A stretch of 64,000 nt of DNA from Enterocloster asparagiformis (GCA_018380885.1 JAGZSY010000020.1:58802-122801), one strand, 5' to 3'. Numbered from the stretch's first letter, positions 25,767 through 35,092 are shown. Numbers and translations are program-made. Notes: generated by a model from the sequence alone, not told the origin.

Positions 25767-26351
25767 TTACACCACCTGCCAGAACAGCCCGTGTCTGCTG
25801 CAGTTCCAGACCAGCATCCCGCGGCCGAAGCGCGGGATGCGCGCCTGCACGTTCCACTCCGGATACAGCTTGCGCATCATCAGACCGTCCCCGGTCAGGA
25901 GCGCCACAAAGGTGATGTAGTGATCTTTGGTCATCTGGTGGTCCGTGGTGATAAAATAATCCTGTTCGATCAGCTCCACGTTCAGCTTTTCCTCAGGCTC
26001 CGCCTTCTTAAGCTCCAGCGGTTTTAACTTCTTGCCGCAGCAGGACACGGCCGCCTCAGCCGTGGCGGTGATCAGGTTGCCGCAGACGGGGCAGACGTAA
26101 AATTTCAGTTTCTTCATATTTCCTCCTACCAGATCGTTGGTGTCCATCTGCCCGGAGAGCATGGTCTCCGGATTGACGCCCAGGATCTCCGATAATTCCG
26201 GAAGCAAGGACACATCCGGAAATCCCAATCCCCGCTCCCACTTGGAAACCGCCTGCTCGCTGATGTTCATCCCGGCAGCCAGCTGTCTCTGGGTCAGCCC
26301 CTGTTCCTTGCGAAGCGTGCGGATCAGCTTCCCGATTTTTACACAATCCAT
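25767..26351 (-). CDS. HTH (XRE) regulator fused to a desulfoferrodoxin-like domain
   Basis: About 194 residues. An XRE helix-turn-helix at residues 5-60 (LTQRQLAAGMNISEQAVSKWE) is followed by KLKFYVCPVCGNLI, which resembles the desulforedoxin zinc/iron site, and a later CC pair, then a C-terminal domain with the desulfoferrodoxin-like signature KDHYITFVALLTGDGLMMRKLYPE. Such fusions occur in clostridia and may sense redox or superoxide; the sensing role is inferred. The ATG at 26351 has AGGAGG at good distance, better than the ATG two codons upstream. Separate from the metal operon, which starts about 130 bases beyond its stop. Confidence 0.8.
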   Translation of the reverse strand: MDCVKIGKLIRTLRKEQGLTQRQLAAGMNISEQAVSKWERGLGFPDVSLLPELSEILGVNPETMLSGQMDTNDLVGGNMKKLKFYVCPVCGNLITATAEAAVSCCGKKLKPLELKKAEPEEKLNVELIEQDYFITTDHQMTKDHYITFVALLTGDGLMMRKLYPEWNVQARIPRFGRGMLVWNCSRHGLFWQVV

Positions 26352-26473
26352 GGTCATTTACCTCCTGAGTGAAAGTTTAGCAGACAATGGTGAAAAAGCC
26401 AACCAACGCTCCGTTTAGTTCTGCGGCCCGTGACAAGGCGCGCCACAGAGCAGCCCACCCGCTGCGCCCTCCG

Positions 26474-26902
26474 TCAACCCAGCGCCGCCACCAAAAGGGC
26501 CAGGCCGCCGCCCACCACAATGGCCAGGATATGATTCCCGGCCACCCGCTGCGCCATCTGATACGCCTCCGCGTCGTCCGCCACCATGAATTTCTCCGGA
26601 TCGCGGGAATCGTAGCGGATTTCATAGTACCAGCCCGTCTGATACGTCCATTTCTTGTCGCTGAAAACAGCGCCGCTTTTCTGGTAGGTCCTGCCCTCCG
26701 CCTCAAAGCGGAAAACCGGCCAGTAAAGCGTGGTCGAGCGATCCACCTGCTCCTCCTCCACCTCCGCCACCTGGGCAATGGCGGTCCGATCATAGGCGGT
26801 CCGCCCATGGACGATCTCTTTTTTGAGCTGGCTGCAATAGTAGATAATACTCCAGTACCGCAGCGCGATCAATCCCACCAACAAAATTCCCAAAATCACC
26901 AT
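26474..26902 (-). CDS. DUF3592-like small membrane protein
   Basis: 142 residues with an N-terminal membrane helix (ILGILLVGLIALRYW), a soluble middle containing YWPVFRFEAEGRTY and GWYYEIRYDSRDPEKFMV, and a C-terminal helix (ILAIVVGGGLALLVAALG). The two helices around a small beta domain with the YxPVxxF and YDPxxP-like patterns match DUF3592 proteins. GAGGAGA precedes the ATG. Function unknown. Confidence 0.7.
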   Translation of the reverse strand: MVILGILLVGLIALRYWSIIYYCSQLKKEIVHGRTAYDRTAIAQVAEVEEEQVDRSTTLYWPVFRFEAEGRTYQKSGAVFSDKKWTYQTGWYYEIRYDSRDPEKFMVADDAEAYQMAQRVAGNHILAIVVGGGLALLVAALG

Positions 26903-26936
26903 GTCTGATCTCCTCCCCCGCCGCCCGGCCCGGCGG

Positions 26937-27494
26937 TCACGGCTTTTTCGTCTTCCTTCGCAGCTTCAGCGAAACGTCCCTGCTGTCGGCCAGGAGCTGA
27001 AAGCACTCCACCGCTGCCGCGGCCCTCTCCTTTATTGTCTGGCCCGGTTCCACCCGGGCCTCTATCTGTTCCACGGCCAGCCGCACGTCCGCCAGCTCCA
27101 GCAGATTGACCGCTGTGCAGAAAAACGTCTTGCGCCGCCCATCGTTGTAGCCCTGCAGCAGCTCCTTTAAGATTTTTATCTTTTCCTCAAGCTCCTCCCG
27201 GTAGGCCACAATCCCCATGTTTTTCACCCGCTCCAGATCCCGCAGCATATTCCGGTGGGACAAAAAGGAGTCGCAGCCGGTGAGGCCGTCGTAGCGCGCG
27301 CAGGGAAATTCCCCGCACTCAAAGCAGTGCTGGAGCCCGCCGTGGCTCAGGCTGCAGCGGGCGATGGCGCAGGACTGATTCCCCTCCCCTCCGCCGCAGC
27401 CGGGACATGGCTGCTCCATGTAACGCATGGGGCACAGGCCGCAGTTTAAGCCGCAGAGCGCGAACTCCGGGTACTCCCGATCAAAATTTTTCAT
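26937..27494 (-). CDS. DUF3795-type cysteine-rich protein
   Basis: About 185 residues. The N-terminal third is cysteine-rich: ALCGLNCGLCPMRY, PCPGCGGG, CAIARCSL, HCFECGEFPC, the pattern of DUF3795 proteins and a likely metal site. The C-terminal half is helical and Lys/Glu-rich. I chose the ATG at 27494 because AGGAGGAAAAAGG precedes it; the frame extends to 27524. Function unknown. Confidence 0.8.
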   Translation of the reverse strand: MKNFDREYPEFALCGLNCGLCPMRYMEQPCPGCGGGEGNQSCAIARCSLSHGGLQHCFECGEFPCARYDGLTGCDSFLSHRNMLRDLERVKNMGIVAYREELEEKIKILKELLQGYNDGRRKTFFCTAVNLLELADVRLAVEQIEARVEPGQTIKERAAAAVECFQLLADSRDVSLKLRRKTKKP

Positions 27495-27531
27495 CCTTTT
27501 TCCTCCTGTGCGCTGCCCGCACAACGCTGGT

Positions 27532-28470
27532 TTAAAGAATCTCCCGGCAAAACAGGCGCTCCCGGTTGTCCAGCAGCACCGCCTTGGAGCCCCGGAAATG
27601 ATATCGTTTCAGCAGCAGCTTTTTCCCCTGGTACACAATATCCGCCGCGGCCTTGTAGGACAGGCTCCGCCCCCTCAGCTCATAGTAGTGGAACTGGCTG
27701 TGGTTCCCGTAACCTCCGTCCGTCAGAAGTCCTCTGCCGCTGGCCGTGACCAGAAACGCAGTCATGCCGTCATGCCGCGTCTTAAAGACCATGTCCCCGG
27801 ACTGAAAATCCGTCCGCACCAGGTTGAATTCGTTGTAATAATAAAACCAGAGGTGTTCCTGGTCGTCCAGGTTCATGGCATAGCAGTCGCAGATGGAATA
27901 CGCCTTGTTCTTCCAGACCGCCTCCCCCATCCTGTCCCAGACAATCAAACCGCAGCTGCCCACAGGACTGTCCCAGCCAAAATTGCCGAACACGCCCTCG
28001 TCAAAATAGCTGGTGATGATGCGCCCGTCCCTGGTGACCGCGCAGGACTCGATGCCGTCGCCCAGGCACATCCTCCGAAGCGTCCCGCCGTTTTTGTCCA
28101 CAATCACAGCGTTCATATCCGTGCTGCCGTCCCGGTAGCGCCTGGCTCTGGCGCCCAGCAGCAGGATATCCTCCTCCAAAGGCTGTATAAAATGGTAATT
28201 CATCTCGTGAACCCCGAATTCATACTCCTCCCAGCCCAGAACCGTCCCGTCCTGCCAGTCCACCGCCAGGCCGATGCTCCGGTACCGCGCGTTTGCCCAG
28301 GTGTCCACAAACATCCCGTTGATCCGCTCCGGCACATGGCTGGAAAAGAGCAGGTAAACCATGCCGTCCGCCCCCACGGAGCAGTCCACCATGGTCCAAG
28401 CCCCCAGCCCCTGCTCCTGCTTCAGGACCGCCAGATCCAGGTATTCGGTCACCGCAAATTCCATGCTCAT
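27532..28470 (-). CDS. Uncharacterised protein, possibly beta-propeller-like
   Basis: 312 residues, no signal peptide, no membrane segment. The sequence is rich in aromatic and beta-strand-forming stretches with recurring strand-Gly-Asp turns (DGMVYLLFSS, DGTVLGW, DGRIITSYFDEG, DQEHLWFYYYNEF, SGDMVFKTR), suggesting a beta-propeller fold. The catalytic or binding role is unknown. It ends 38 bases before the DUF3795 gene and begins 13 bases after the SMI1/KNR4 gene, so the three may be one transcript. Confidence 0.6.
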   Translation of the reverse strand: MSMEFAVTEYLDLAVLKQEQGLGAWTMVDCSVGADGMVYLLFSSHVPERINGMFVDTWANARYRSIGLAVDWQDGTVLGWEEYEFGVHEMNYHFIQPLEEDILLLGARARRYRDGSTDMNAVIVDKNGGTLRRMCLGDGIESCAVTRDGRIITSYFDEGVFGNFGWDSPVGSCGLIVWDRMGEAVWKNKAYSICDCYAMNLDDQEHLWFYYYNEFNLVRTDFQSGDMVFKTRHDGMTAFLVTASGRGLLTDGGYGNHSQFHYYELRGRSLSYKAAADIVYQGKKLLLKRYHFRGSKAVLLDNRERLFCREIL

Positions 28471-28483
28471 TTTTGCGTCCCCC

Positions 28484-29830
28484 TCACTGTTTTTTGATGC
28501 CCTGGGCCTCGAAGGCGGCCCGCAGGTTGGAGCGGATCATTTTGTCATCACGGTAAGCCTCCCACATCCACTCATAGGTCTTAAGCAGCTCTTTGCAGGG
28601 CGTTTTAGCCACAGCCTGGAGCGCGGTATGGGCCAGCCAGTAGGAGGGGCCCTGTATGAGCTCGATGAACAGGGGCAGAAAATCCGTCTTGTCGGCGCAG
28701 CGGCCCATCACATAGACTGCAATCTTGCGGCTCTCCTCCCCATTCTCCGATTCCGCCGCAAAGGCCGCGATATCCCTGGCCGCGCAGCAGCCGCAGTCGC
28801 TGAGGAAAAACAGCACCCTGCTCTTATCCCTCACCCCCGGCTCATAGAGCAGGCGGAGCATATCCCGGTAATACCGTTCCTTGCACTGCTCCGGCATCCG
28901 GCGGGCGCAGGACACAGCTCCGTCGGGATTTCTCCCGCCCAGCAGCTCCTCAAACACGCCCAGGCCCCGGGAAAGGTCAAACTTAAAGAGCAGCTCCGTC
29001 CGCAGCCCGTCTATCCCAGGCTCCCGCAGCCCTGCGAGAAAATCCACGGTGGACGGTTCCACCCTGGGAAAGCGGAAAAGCCCCGTGAGGATTTCCCGGC
29101 GCTCCCGGTCTGTGGCGGCGGCCGGATATTTTTCCACCAGCTCCCGCTCCGTTTTCAGGCTGCGGTAGCCGTAGGAGGTGACGCTGTTGCCCGCGATCAA
29201 TTCCTCAAAATAGCGCTGGTACCAGTCCAGAAAGGTCAGCCCGGTGAAAAATGGGCCGTACTCCGGTTCCATGTTCCAGTCAATGTAAACGATCTTGCCC
29301 CTCTCGCTTCCCTTCCACATCAGCAGATTGTCGTAGGTGCAGCCCTGGGTGCCGATCACCAGCAGGCCGGAGCACACCTGCTTCATCATGTCCTCGTACG
29401 CCTGGTCGTCCCCGTCCTCCCCGACGGCGGCCGCCCAGTCACGGTCCGTCATTTTCCGGTCGATAAAGGCCGGAAGGTTCTCTGCCTCCTCCTGCGTGTA
29501 CCTGCCCAGGCACTCCGTATACATGGCCAGCTTTTCTAAGGGGTACAGGCCGTAATAGGGCCCGGCCCCTCCGTTTCCCACCTCCGTGAGAAAGAACACG
29601 TACTCCCGTGGCAGGTTTACGCGATATTGCGCCTCAAACCGGCGGACCTCCTCCGGAGCAATCACCGGGTTGAGCCTGTACTGATGGCTGCCCGCGCCGA
29701 ACACCTGGCGGTTTTTGTCAATTTTCCCGGCCCTCTGCACCAGGTCCCGCAAATATGCGGCGTGAGCCGGGGACAGAGGTTCAAACTCCCCTTGCCCTAC
29801 TCCGCGTCCCAACATTTTTCTCCAATCCAT
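28484..29830 (-). CDS. SMI1/KNR4 (SUKH) domain protein with helical C-terminal region
   Basis: 448 residues. Residues about 55-200 match the SMI1/KNR4 pattern: VIAPEEVRRFEAQYRVNLP, EYVFFLTEVGNGGAGPYYGLYPL and a later IGTQGCTYDNLLMWKGSERG strand. The C-terminal half is helical with HEAT-like repeats (ELIQGPSYWLAHTALQAVAK). SUKH proteins are frequently immunity factors against contact-dependent or secreted toxins, but no toxin gene is nearby, so that role is not supported here. GGAGGA precedes the start. Confidence 0.75.
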   Translation of the reverse strand: MDWRKMLGRGVGQGEFEPLSPAHAAYLRDLVQRAGKIDKNRQVFGAGSHQYRLNPVIAPEEVRRFEAQYRVNLPREYVFFLTEVGNGGAGPYYGLYPLEKLAMYTECLGRYTQEEAENLPAFIDRKMTDRDWAAAVGEDGDDQAYEDMMKQVCSGLLVIGTQGCTYDNLLMWKGSERGKIVYIDWNMEPEYGPFFTGLTFLDWYQRYFEELIAGNSVTSYGYRSLKTERELVEKYPAAATDRERREILTGLFRFPRVEPSTVDFLAGLREPGIDGLRTELLFKFDLSRGLGVFEELLGGRNPDGAVSCARRMPEQCKERYYRDMLRLLYEPGVRDKSRVLFFLSDCGCCAARDIAAFAAESENGEESRKIAVYVMGRCADKTDFLPLFIELIQGPSYWLAHTALQAVAKTPCKELLKTYEWMWEAYRDDKMIRSNLRAAFEAQGIKKQ

Positions 29831-29857
29831 AGCCCTTTTCCTCCGCCGGCCGATGTG

Positions 29858-30208
29858 TCAATTTACACTTCCAAAGGTTTTCACCACCTCAATCCGCCCG
29901 GAAATATGGCGGTTAAATTCCTCCAGCTCCTGGGCCGGTATCCAGTATTCCTCGTGCCAGGAAGCTCCCACGATGTGGGATTCAAACTGGGCAATGTAGC
30001 GGTCCTCCACCTCAAATCTGGTCACAAAGCCCTGGAAGCCGGATCTGGCATCCCGTATGTTCCAGCGGCCGGCGATCTCCTCCGCGTACCTCTGGTTCAA
30101 AACCGGATAAAAGATCGGCTGCTCCGGCAGACGGGGCGGAAAAGCCCTGTATCCGCTCTGCTCGATCAGCTCCAATTCCCTTTTGCCCACGGGTCTGTAC
30201 AGTATCAT
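29858..30208 (-). CDS. Small conserved protein of the type labelled ADP-ribosylation/crystallin J1
   Basis: 116 residues. The opening LYRPVGKRELELIEQSGYRAFPPRLP and the end WIPAQELEEFNRHISGRIEVV (landmarks given separately) are familiar from small proteins that databases often label ADP-ribosylation/crystallin J1, although they are much shorter than true ADP-ribosylglycohydrolases. No catalytic residues of that family are visible. Soluble, no signal peptide. Function unknown. Confidence 0.6.
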   Translation of the reverse strand: MILYRPVGKRELELIEQSGYRAFPPRLPEQPIFYPVLNQRYAEEIAGRWNIRDARSGFQGFVTRFEVEDRYIAQFESHIVGASWHEEYWIPAQELEEFNRHISGRIEVVKTFGSVN

Positions 30209-30245
30209 TGTCGTTACCGCCTCTCTCAGTTTTTCCGGCTAAAGC

Positions 30246-32372
30246 TCAGTGGCCCGAACCGGAATCATTTCCAAAAATTCCCACATACAGTGATGAATCC
30301 GGCGCAGCCTCGAGGGCCGCCTCCACGGTCCCGCGATCCACGGCTTTCACCCAGACTGCGGACACGATCCGCTCCCCCTCCGCCGTGGGGATGAGGAGCT
30401 GCGGCTCCAGAAGCGCCTCCTGCTCCCCGGGTTCCACAAACAGCTGCACCTCGCTACCGGTCAGCACGGCCAGCAGGCTGCCGCCAGGCGCTGAAACCGC
30501 GTCCTCGGCCCTGGGAATATAGTATTGGATGCGGTCGAATTTGCGGAACAGCTTGTCGTAGCCTGTTAAGCTGTCCGTGAGCTTTACATCCAGGACCAAC
30601 GGTACCTCAAAGGTTTGGTCCATACCGCCGTCCGGCCGCTCCCGCAGGCGCGCCACGGGCAGCGCGGCCACCGCCTCCCCGTCCCTCCTGGTGAGATAGG
30701 GGCCGTCCTCCGGCAGGGTTTCCCACTCCGCCCCCATACTGCCCGTCACCTGGCCTGCTGCTTTTTCGTACACATTCTCATAGTGTTCCAATTCCCTCTC
30801 CAGGGCGTTTCTCGTGCTGGTCCTGGTTTCCGACAAATCCTTAAGCGCCAGATGGGCGCCGTTTTGCAGCGCGATCTCGAGCGGCGACAAAAAGGTATGG
30901 ACCTGGCTCCAGCCCCCGGAATCGCCGCCGGGACAGCTCACCAGAGCCGTGGCGCTCAGACAGGTGTCCCCCACAAATTCCAGGCGCTCCCGTACCCGCA
31001 GCCCATTGCCCTGTCCCTGGAACCGCCCGTAATTTTCTTCCACATACGCCGCAGCCGCCTCCTTTTCTTCCGTGCGCGCGGCGGCAGCCTGATCTCCCGG
31101 CAAATCCGCGGCCAGCAGCTTCCAGTCGTCGCCCGCCCCGGATACGGCGGAGGCTTCCCCGCCCTTTGCCGTCCGCGTCTGATCCCGGTAGTGAAGGTAG
31201 CGGACCGTTTTCATGCCGTCCTTTGTCCACCGCAGGATCACATCGGGCAGCTCCCGGCAGGTCACGCTTCCGTTATCAGCCGTCACCCACAGGGTCCGCA
31301 GCTCCTCGTCCCCGGCAAGCCCCAAAAGCAGCCCATAATCCGACGCCCCTTCCGTCTGCGCCTCCCAGAGGTCAGCGCTGCGCTTCACGCGAATCTGTCC
31401 GCCGCCCAGCTCTACATCCAGCTTAAGGCCGCGCTCCGCGCTGCCCTCCAGCATCGTGCCGGTCACCGCAAAGCCGTTTTCCGTGGGCCGGACCTGCATC
31501 TCCTGATCCCGCTTTCCCGGCAGCCGTTGCGCCAGCACCTGACTGCACGCTACCCGGCCGTCGGCCGCCCCGTCTAAGCTCCAGAGCCAAAGCTCCGTCC
31601 TGGTGCCGTCCCCGGACGGCCCGGCCGCCAGCAGATAGAGATCGCACCCTTCCCCGTCCTCCCCCGGAACGCAGGACAAGGAAAAATTGTCCCCGCCCTG
31701 CACATCTAAGCGCCATACCTGCCCGTCCCCGGACTCCAGGCAGCCGAACCGGCGGGCTGTCCCGATCCCTGCCTTTTTAAGCTCCAGCACCGCGGCCCTG
31801 TAGCTGCCCGCCGCCAGTCCGCCACCGGCCCCAGGCTGCCCGCAGTCCGTCCAGGGCGTCATGCGCGCGGTCACAGAGTCCCTGTCCGCCAGAATCTCCT
31901 CCAGCTCTCTGCCCTGGCTCAGCCCCGCCCGGATCGCTCTGTAAAGGGCCGTTTCCATATCGCCGGACCAGTCGTCAAAGCCATAGTCTCCGGACAGCGG
32001 CAGGGCCTCCAGGCGGGCCAGCTCCGCGGTGAGATCGCCGTAGTCACCGACGTTCTCCGCGGCTGTCCCGGAACCGTTGTTGCCTGCGGCTCCCCCGGAG
32101 CCGCCGTTACCCGTGACTTCCCCGGAACCGCCGCTCTCCGCAGTTCCCACAGAACCGCCGTTTCCCGCATCTGCCCCGGAGCCGCCGTCCCCTGCAGCTT
32201 CCCCGGCGGCGGCCTGTCCGCCGTTCTCCGGCAAAAGCCCCGCTTCCGGGCCGGCCGCGGAACTCCCGCCTGCAATTCCCGCGCTCCCGCCCGCCTGCGC
32301 TCCCTGTCCGCCGCAGCCGGCGAGAAGCGCCGCCGCTCCCAGGCAGATCAATATCCGTCGCATATTCTCCAT
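30246..32372 (-). CDS. Large secreted lipoprotein with Gly/Ser-rich linker, unknown function
   Basis: 708 residues with a lipoprotein signal (lipobox LLAGC, Cys20). Residues about 23-105 are low-complexity Gly/Ala/Ser/Asn, probably a flexible tether. The remaining 600 residues form soluble domains that I do not recognise, including a segment DGQVWRLDVQGGDNFSL and a C-terminal region GMDQTFEVPLVLDVKLTD. GAGGAGG precedes the ATG. No transport or enzymatic partner is adjacent. It faces the nicotinate phosphoribosyltransferase gene across a divergent promoter region. Confidence 0.7.
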   Translation of the reverse strand: MENMRRILICLGAAALLAGCGGQGAQAGGSAGIAGGSSAAGPEAGLLPENGGQAAAGEAAGDGGSGADAGNGGSVGTAESGGSGEVTGNGGSGGAAGNNGSGTAAENVGDYGDLTAELARLEALPLSGDYGFDDWSGDMETALYRAIRAGLSQGRELEEILADRDSVTARMTPWTDCGQPGAGGGLAAGSYRAAVLELKKAGIGTARRFGCLESGDGQVWRLDVQGGDNFSLSCVPGEDGEGCDLYLLAAGPSGDGTRTELWLWSLDGAADGRVACSQVLAQRLPGKRDQEMQVRPTENGFAVTGTMLEGSAERGLKLDVELGGGQIRVKRSADLWEAQTEGASDYGLLLGLAGDEELRTLWVTADNGSVTCRELPDVILRWTKDGMKTVRYLHYRDQTRTAKGGEASAVSGAGDDWKLLAADLPGDQAAAARTEEKEAAAAYVEENYGRFQGQGNGLRVRERLEFVGDTCLSATALVSCPGGDSGGWSQVHTFLSPLEIALQNGAHLALKDLSETRTSTRNALERELEHYENVYEKAAGQVTGSMGAEWETLPEDGPYLTRRDGEAVAALPVARLRERPDGGMDQTFEVPLVLDVKLTDSLTGYDKLFRKFDRIQYYIPRAEDAVSAPGGSLLAVLTGSEVQLFVEPGEQEALLEPQLLIPTAEGERIVSAVWVKAVDRGTVEAALEAAPDSSLYVGIFGNDSGSGH
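32061..32192 (-). repeat. Gly-Asn-Gly-Gly-Ser tandem-like repeats inside the lipoprotein gene
   Basis: Roughly six degenerate repeats of about 24 bases encoding GNGGS(G)xA units, residues 61-104 of the lipoprotein. Confidence 0.7.
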
Positions 32373-32497
32373 CCGCCCGCCTCCTCTCTTTCCTCCATTC
32401 TACACCATTTTCCGCCCCCACGCCACGTAAATCCCCCGAAACCCCATTTATTTCCTCTGTCTGCCGGCCTGTTTTCGTTATTTTTTTATCAATTCAT

Positions 32498-32525
32498 TTG
32501 CCTTTTGTAAAATTTATGCTATACT
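32498..32525 (+). promoter_or_regulatory. Promoter of pncB
   Basis: -35 TTGCCT (32498-32503), 16-base spacer, -10 TATACT (32520-32525), 75 bases before the pncB start. Confidence 0.6.
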
Positions 32526-32600
32526 ACTGTACAATAACCGCGCGGACCTCCAAAATCTCGCTGCCCAAGGGCAACCGCCCGCGCTATAGGAGGAAACAAC

Positions 32601-34061
32601 ATGGAGCAAAGGAATTTAACCCTACTGACAGACCTGTACGAGCTGACCATGATGCAGGGATACTTTAAAGAGAAGGACGCCAACGAGACCGTGATCTTTG
32701 ATATGTTTTACCGCACCAATCCCCACGGCAACGGCTTCGCCATCTGCGCCGGACTGGAACAGGTGATCGAATACATTGAGAACCTGCACTTTGCCGACGA
32801 CGAGATCGAATACCTGCGCAGCCTGGGTATATTTGAGGAAGATTTCCTTGACTATCTCCATGAATTCCGCTTTACCGGCGATATCTATGCGATTCCGGAG
32901 GGCACCATCGTATTCCCCAGGGAGCCCCTGGTAAAGGTCATCGCCCCCATCATGCAGGCCCAGCTGGTGGAGACCGCCTTGCTCAACATTATCAACCACC
33001 AGAGCCTGATCGCCACCAAAACCGAGCGCATCGTATACGCGGCCAAGGGTGACGGCGTCATGGAATTCGGCCTGCGCCGGGCCCAGGGACCGGACGCGGG
33101 AATCTACGGCGCCAGAGCCGCCATGATCGCCGGCTGCATCGGCACCTCCAACGTGCTCACAGGCAAGATGTTCGACGTGCCGGTAAAGGGCACCCACGCC
33201 CACAGCTGGATCATGAGCTTCCCGGACGAGCTGACCGCCTTCCGCACCTACGCCAAGCTTTACCCCTCGGCCTGCATCCTGCTGGTGGACACCTACGACA
33301 CCTTAAACTCCGGCGTGCCAAACGCCATCAAGGTGTTCAAGGAGATGCGCGAGGCCGGCATCCCTCTGACCTTCTACGGGATCCGCTTGGACAGCGGCGA
33401 CCTGGCCTATCTGTCCAAGAAGGCGAAAAAAATGCTGGACGAGGCCGGCTTCCACGACGCCGTGATCTCCGCCTCCAACGACCTGGACGAGGAGCTGATC
33501 AACAGCCTGAAAATGCAGGGCGCGACCATCAATTCCTGGGGCGTTGGCACCAACCTGATCACCTCCAAGGACTGCCCCTCCTTCGGCGGCGTGTACAAGC
33601 TGGCGGCCGTCTACGACAAGGCCAGCGGCCAGTTCATTCCCAAGATCAAGCTGTCCGAGAACGCGGAGAAAATCACCAATCCCGGCAACAAAACCATCCA
33701 GCGCATCTACGACAAGAGCACGGGCAAGATCATCGCCGACCTGATCTGCCTGGTGGGCGAGAAATACGACTCCAGCAACTCCCTGCTGCTGTTCGACCCC
33801 ATCGAGACATGGAAGAAAACCATGCTGGCGCCCGGTTCCTACACCCTGCGGGAGCTGATGGTCCCGGTGTTCCTGGAGGGAAAATGCGTGTACCATTCCC
33901 CCAAGGTTATGGATATCCAGGCCTACTGCAAAAAAGAGCTGGACACCCTGTGGGACGAGTCCAAGCGTCTGATCAATCCCCACACCGTGCACGTGGACCT
34001 CTCCAACGAGCTGTGGCACATGAAAAACCAGCTCCTGGACTCCTACCACGTCTCCAAATAA
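32601..34061 (+). CDS. pncB: Nicotinate phosphoribosyltransferase
   Basis: Converts nicotinate and PRPP to nicotinate mononucleotide in NAD salvage. 486 residues with the family opening LLTDLYELTMMQGYF, the conserved EFGLRRAQGPDAG segment, GTHAHSWIMSFPDE around the catalytic histidine, RLDSGDLAYLSKKA and the PRPP-site region WGVGTNLITS. This is the longer bacterial type. TAGGAGG lies seven bases before the ATG. Single-gene unit ended by a bidirectional terminator shared with the ribF operon. Confidence 0.95.
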   Translation: MEQRNLTLLTDLYELTMMQGYFKEKDANETVIFDMFYRTNPHGNGFAICAGLEQVIEYIENLHFADDEIEYLRSLGIFEEDFLDYLHEFRFTGDIYAIPEGTIVFPREPLVKVIAPIMQAQLVETALLNIINHQSLIATKTERIVYAAKGDGVMEFGLRRAQGPDAGIYGARAAMIAGCIGTSNVLTGKMFDVPVKGTHAHSWIMSFPDELTAFRTYAKLYPSACILLVDTYDTLNSGVPNAIKVFKEMREAGIPLTFYGIRLDSGDLAYLSKKAKKMLDEAGFHDAVISASNDLDEELINSLKMQGATINSWGVGTNLITSKDCPSFGGVYKLAAVYDKASGQFIPKIKLSENAEKITNPGNKTIQRIYDKSTGKIIADLICLVGEKYDSSNSLLLFDPIETWKKTMLAPGSYTLRELMVPVFLEGKCVYHSPKVMDIQAYCKKELDTLWDESKRLINPHTVHVDLSNELWHMKNQLLDSYHVSK

Positions 34062-34103
34062 ATACCCCGGCGTTTAGGCGCAAACCGCGCTTTACCGCCG
34101 CGC

Positions 34104-34139
34104 AAAAAGCCGGAGCTGAATCGTCAGCTCCGGCTTTTT
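34104..34139. terminator. Bidirectional terminator between pncB and ribF
   Basis: Perfect 16-base stem (34104-34119 and 34124-34139) with a four-base loop, flanked by A5 and T5. It overlaps the last codons of ribF. Confidence 0.92.
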
Positions 34140-35092
34140 GCCTCCCCTGTTTCCCCGATCTCCCCGTGGCGCTCAAAGTACGCCGCGGCCGTTCCCTTGT
34201 CCCTACCGATCTGTTCCCTCAGTTCCCCCAGGGAAGCGAAGGTCCGTTCCGGGCGGATAAAGGACAGCAGCTGCACCTCGATCACATTTCCGTAGATATC
34301 CTGGTCGAGGTCAAAGATAAATGTCTCCACCCCCACCGGGTTCTCCCCGTCAATGGTGGGCTTTCTGCCAATGTTGGTCACCCCGCGGTAGTAACGGTGA
34401 TCCACCAGCACCCGGGACACGTAAACCCCGAACCGGGGCAGGCGTTTGATCTCCGGCGGGATCAGGTTGGCGGTGGGAAAGCCCAGCACGCTGCCGCCCA
34501 TGTGGCGGCCGTGTACCACGGTCCCGTGGATGGCGTAGGGTTCGCCCAAAAGCTCATTGGCCTTCTCCACATTCCCCTTGTCCAGCTCCTCGCGTATGTA
34601 GGTGCTGCTGATATCCCGCAGGTCATCCTTTTCCTTCTCAATCACATAGAGCTGGTATCCGTACTTGCCGGAAAGCTCCGCCAGCACGGCGGCATTGCCG
34701 GAGCGGCGGTAACCGAAGCCGCAGTCCGTGCCCACCACGATGGCTTTGGCGTTCATGCGCTTCACCAGGACCTCCCGGACAAATTCCTCCGGCGCCATGT
34801 GCTGGGTCTCCTCCGTAAACGGATACTCCACCAGCCAGTCGATGCCCGTCTTTTTCATATTGTTGCGCCGCTCCAGGCTGGTGGTCAGCACAGTCTGGCA
34901 GCTGCCGGTGACCATGGCGGACGGCGTCACGCTGAAGGTGAACACCGCGGTCTCAAAGCCGCATCTGTCCTTGATCTCCTTCATCTTGCGCATCAGCTTC
35001 TGATGCCCCCTGTGCCTTCCGTCAAATTTACCCAAGGTCACCACAGTGGGGACATCGATATGAAATTCTGTGGTATCCGCAATATACTTCAT
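34124..35092 (-). CDS. ribF: Bifunctional riboflavin kinase/FMN adenylyltransferase
   Basis: Makes FMN from riboflavin and FAD from FMN. 322 residues: an N-terminal adenylyltransferase domain with VVTLGKFDGRHRGHQ (the usual GxFDGxHxGH motif) and TYIREELDKGNVEKA, and a C-terminal kinase domain with GRHMGGSVLGFPTANL and DLDQDIYGNVIEVQLLSFIRPE. Last gene of the rimP-to-ribF operon; the terminator overlaps its 3' end. rpsO, which often follows in Firmicutes, is not here. Confidence 0.95.
   Translation of the reverse strand: MKYIADTTEFHIDVPTVVTLGKFDGRHRGHQKLMRKMKEIKDRCGFETAVFTFSVTPSAMVTGSCQTVLTTSLERRNNMKKTGIDWLVEYPFTEETQHMAPEEFVREVLVKRMNAKAIVVGTDCGFGYRRSGNAAVLAELSGKYGYQLYVIEKEKDDLRDISSTYIREELDKGNVEKANELLGEPYAIHGTVVHGRHMGGSVLGFPTANLIPPEIKRLPRFGVYVSRVLVDHRYYRGVTNIGRKPTIDGENPVGVETFIFDLDQDIYGNVIEVQLLSFIRPERTFASLGELREQIGRDKGTAAAYFERHGEIGETGEAKSRS

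Noticed and set aside
28484..29830. SMI1/KNR4 gene as part of a toxin-immunity module
   Set aside because: No polymorphic toxin, secretion signal or repeat-containing partner gene is nearby.
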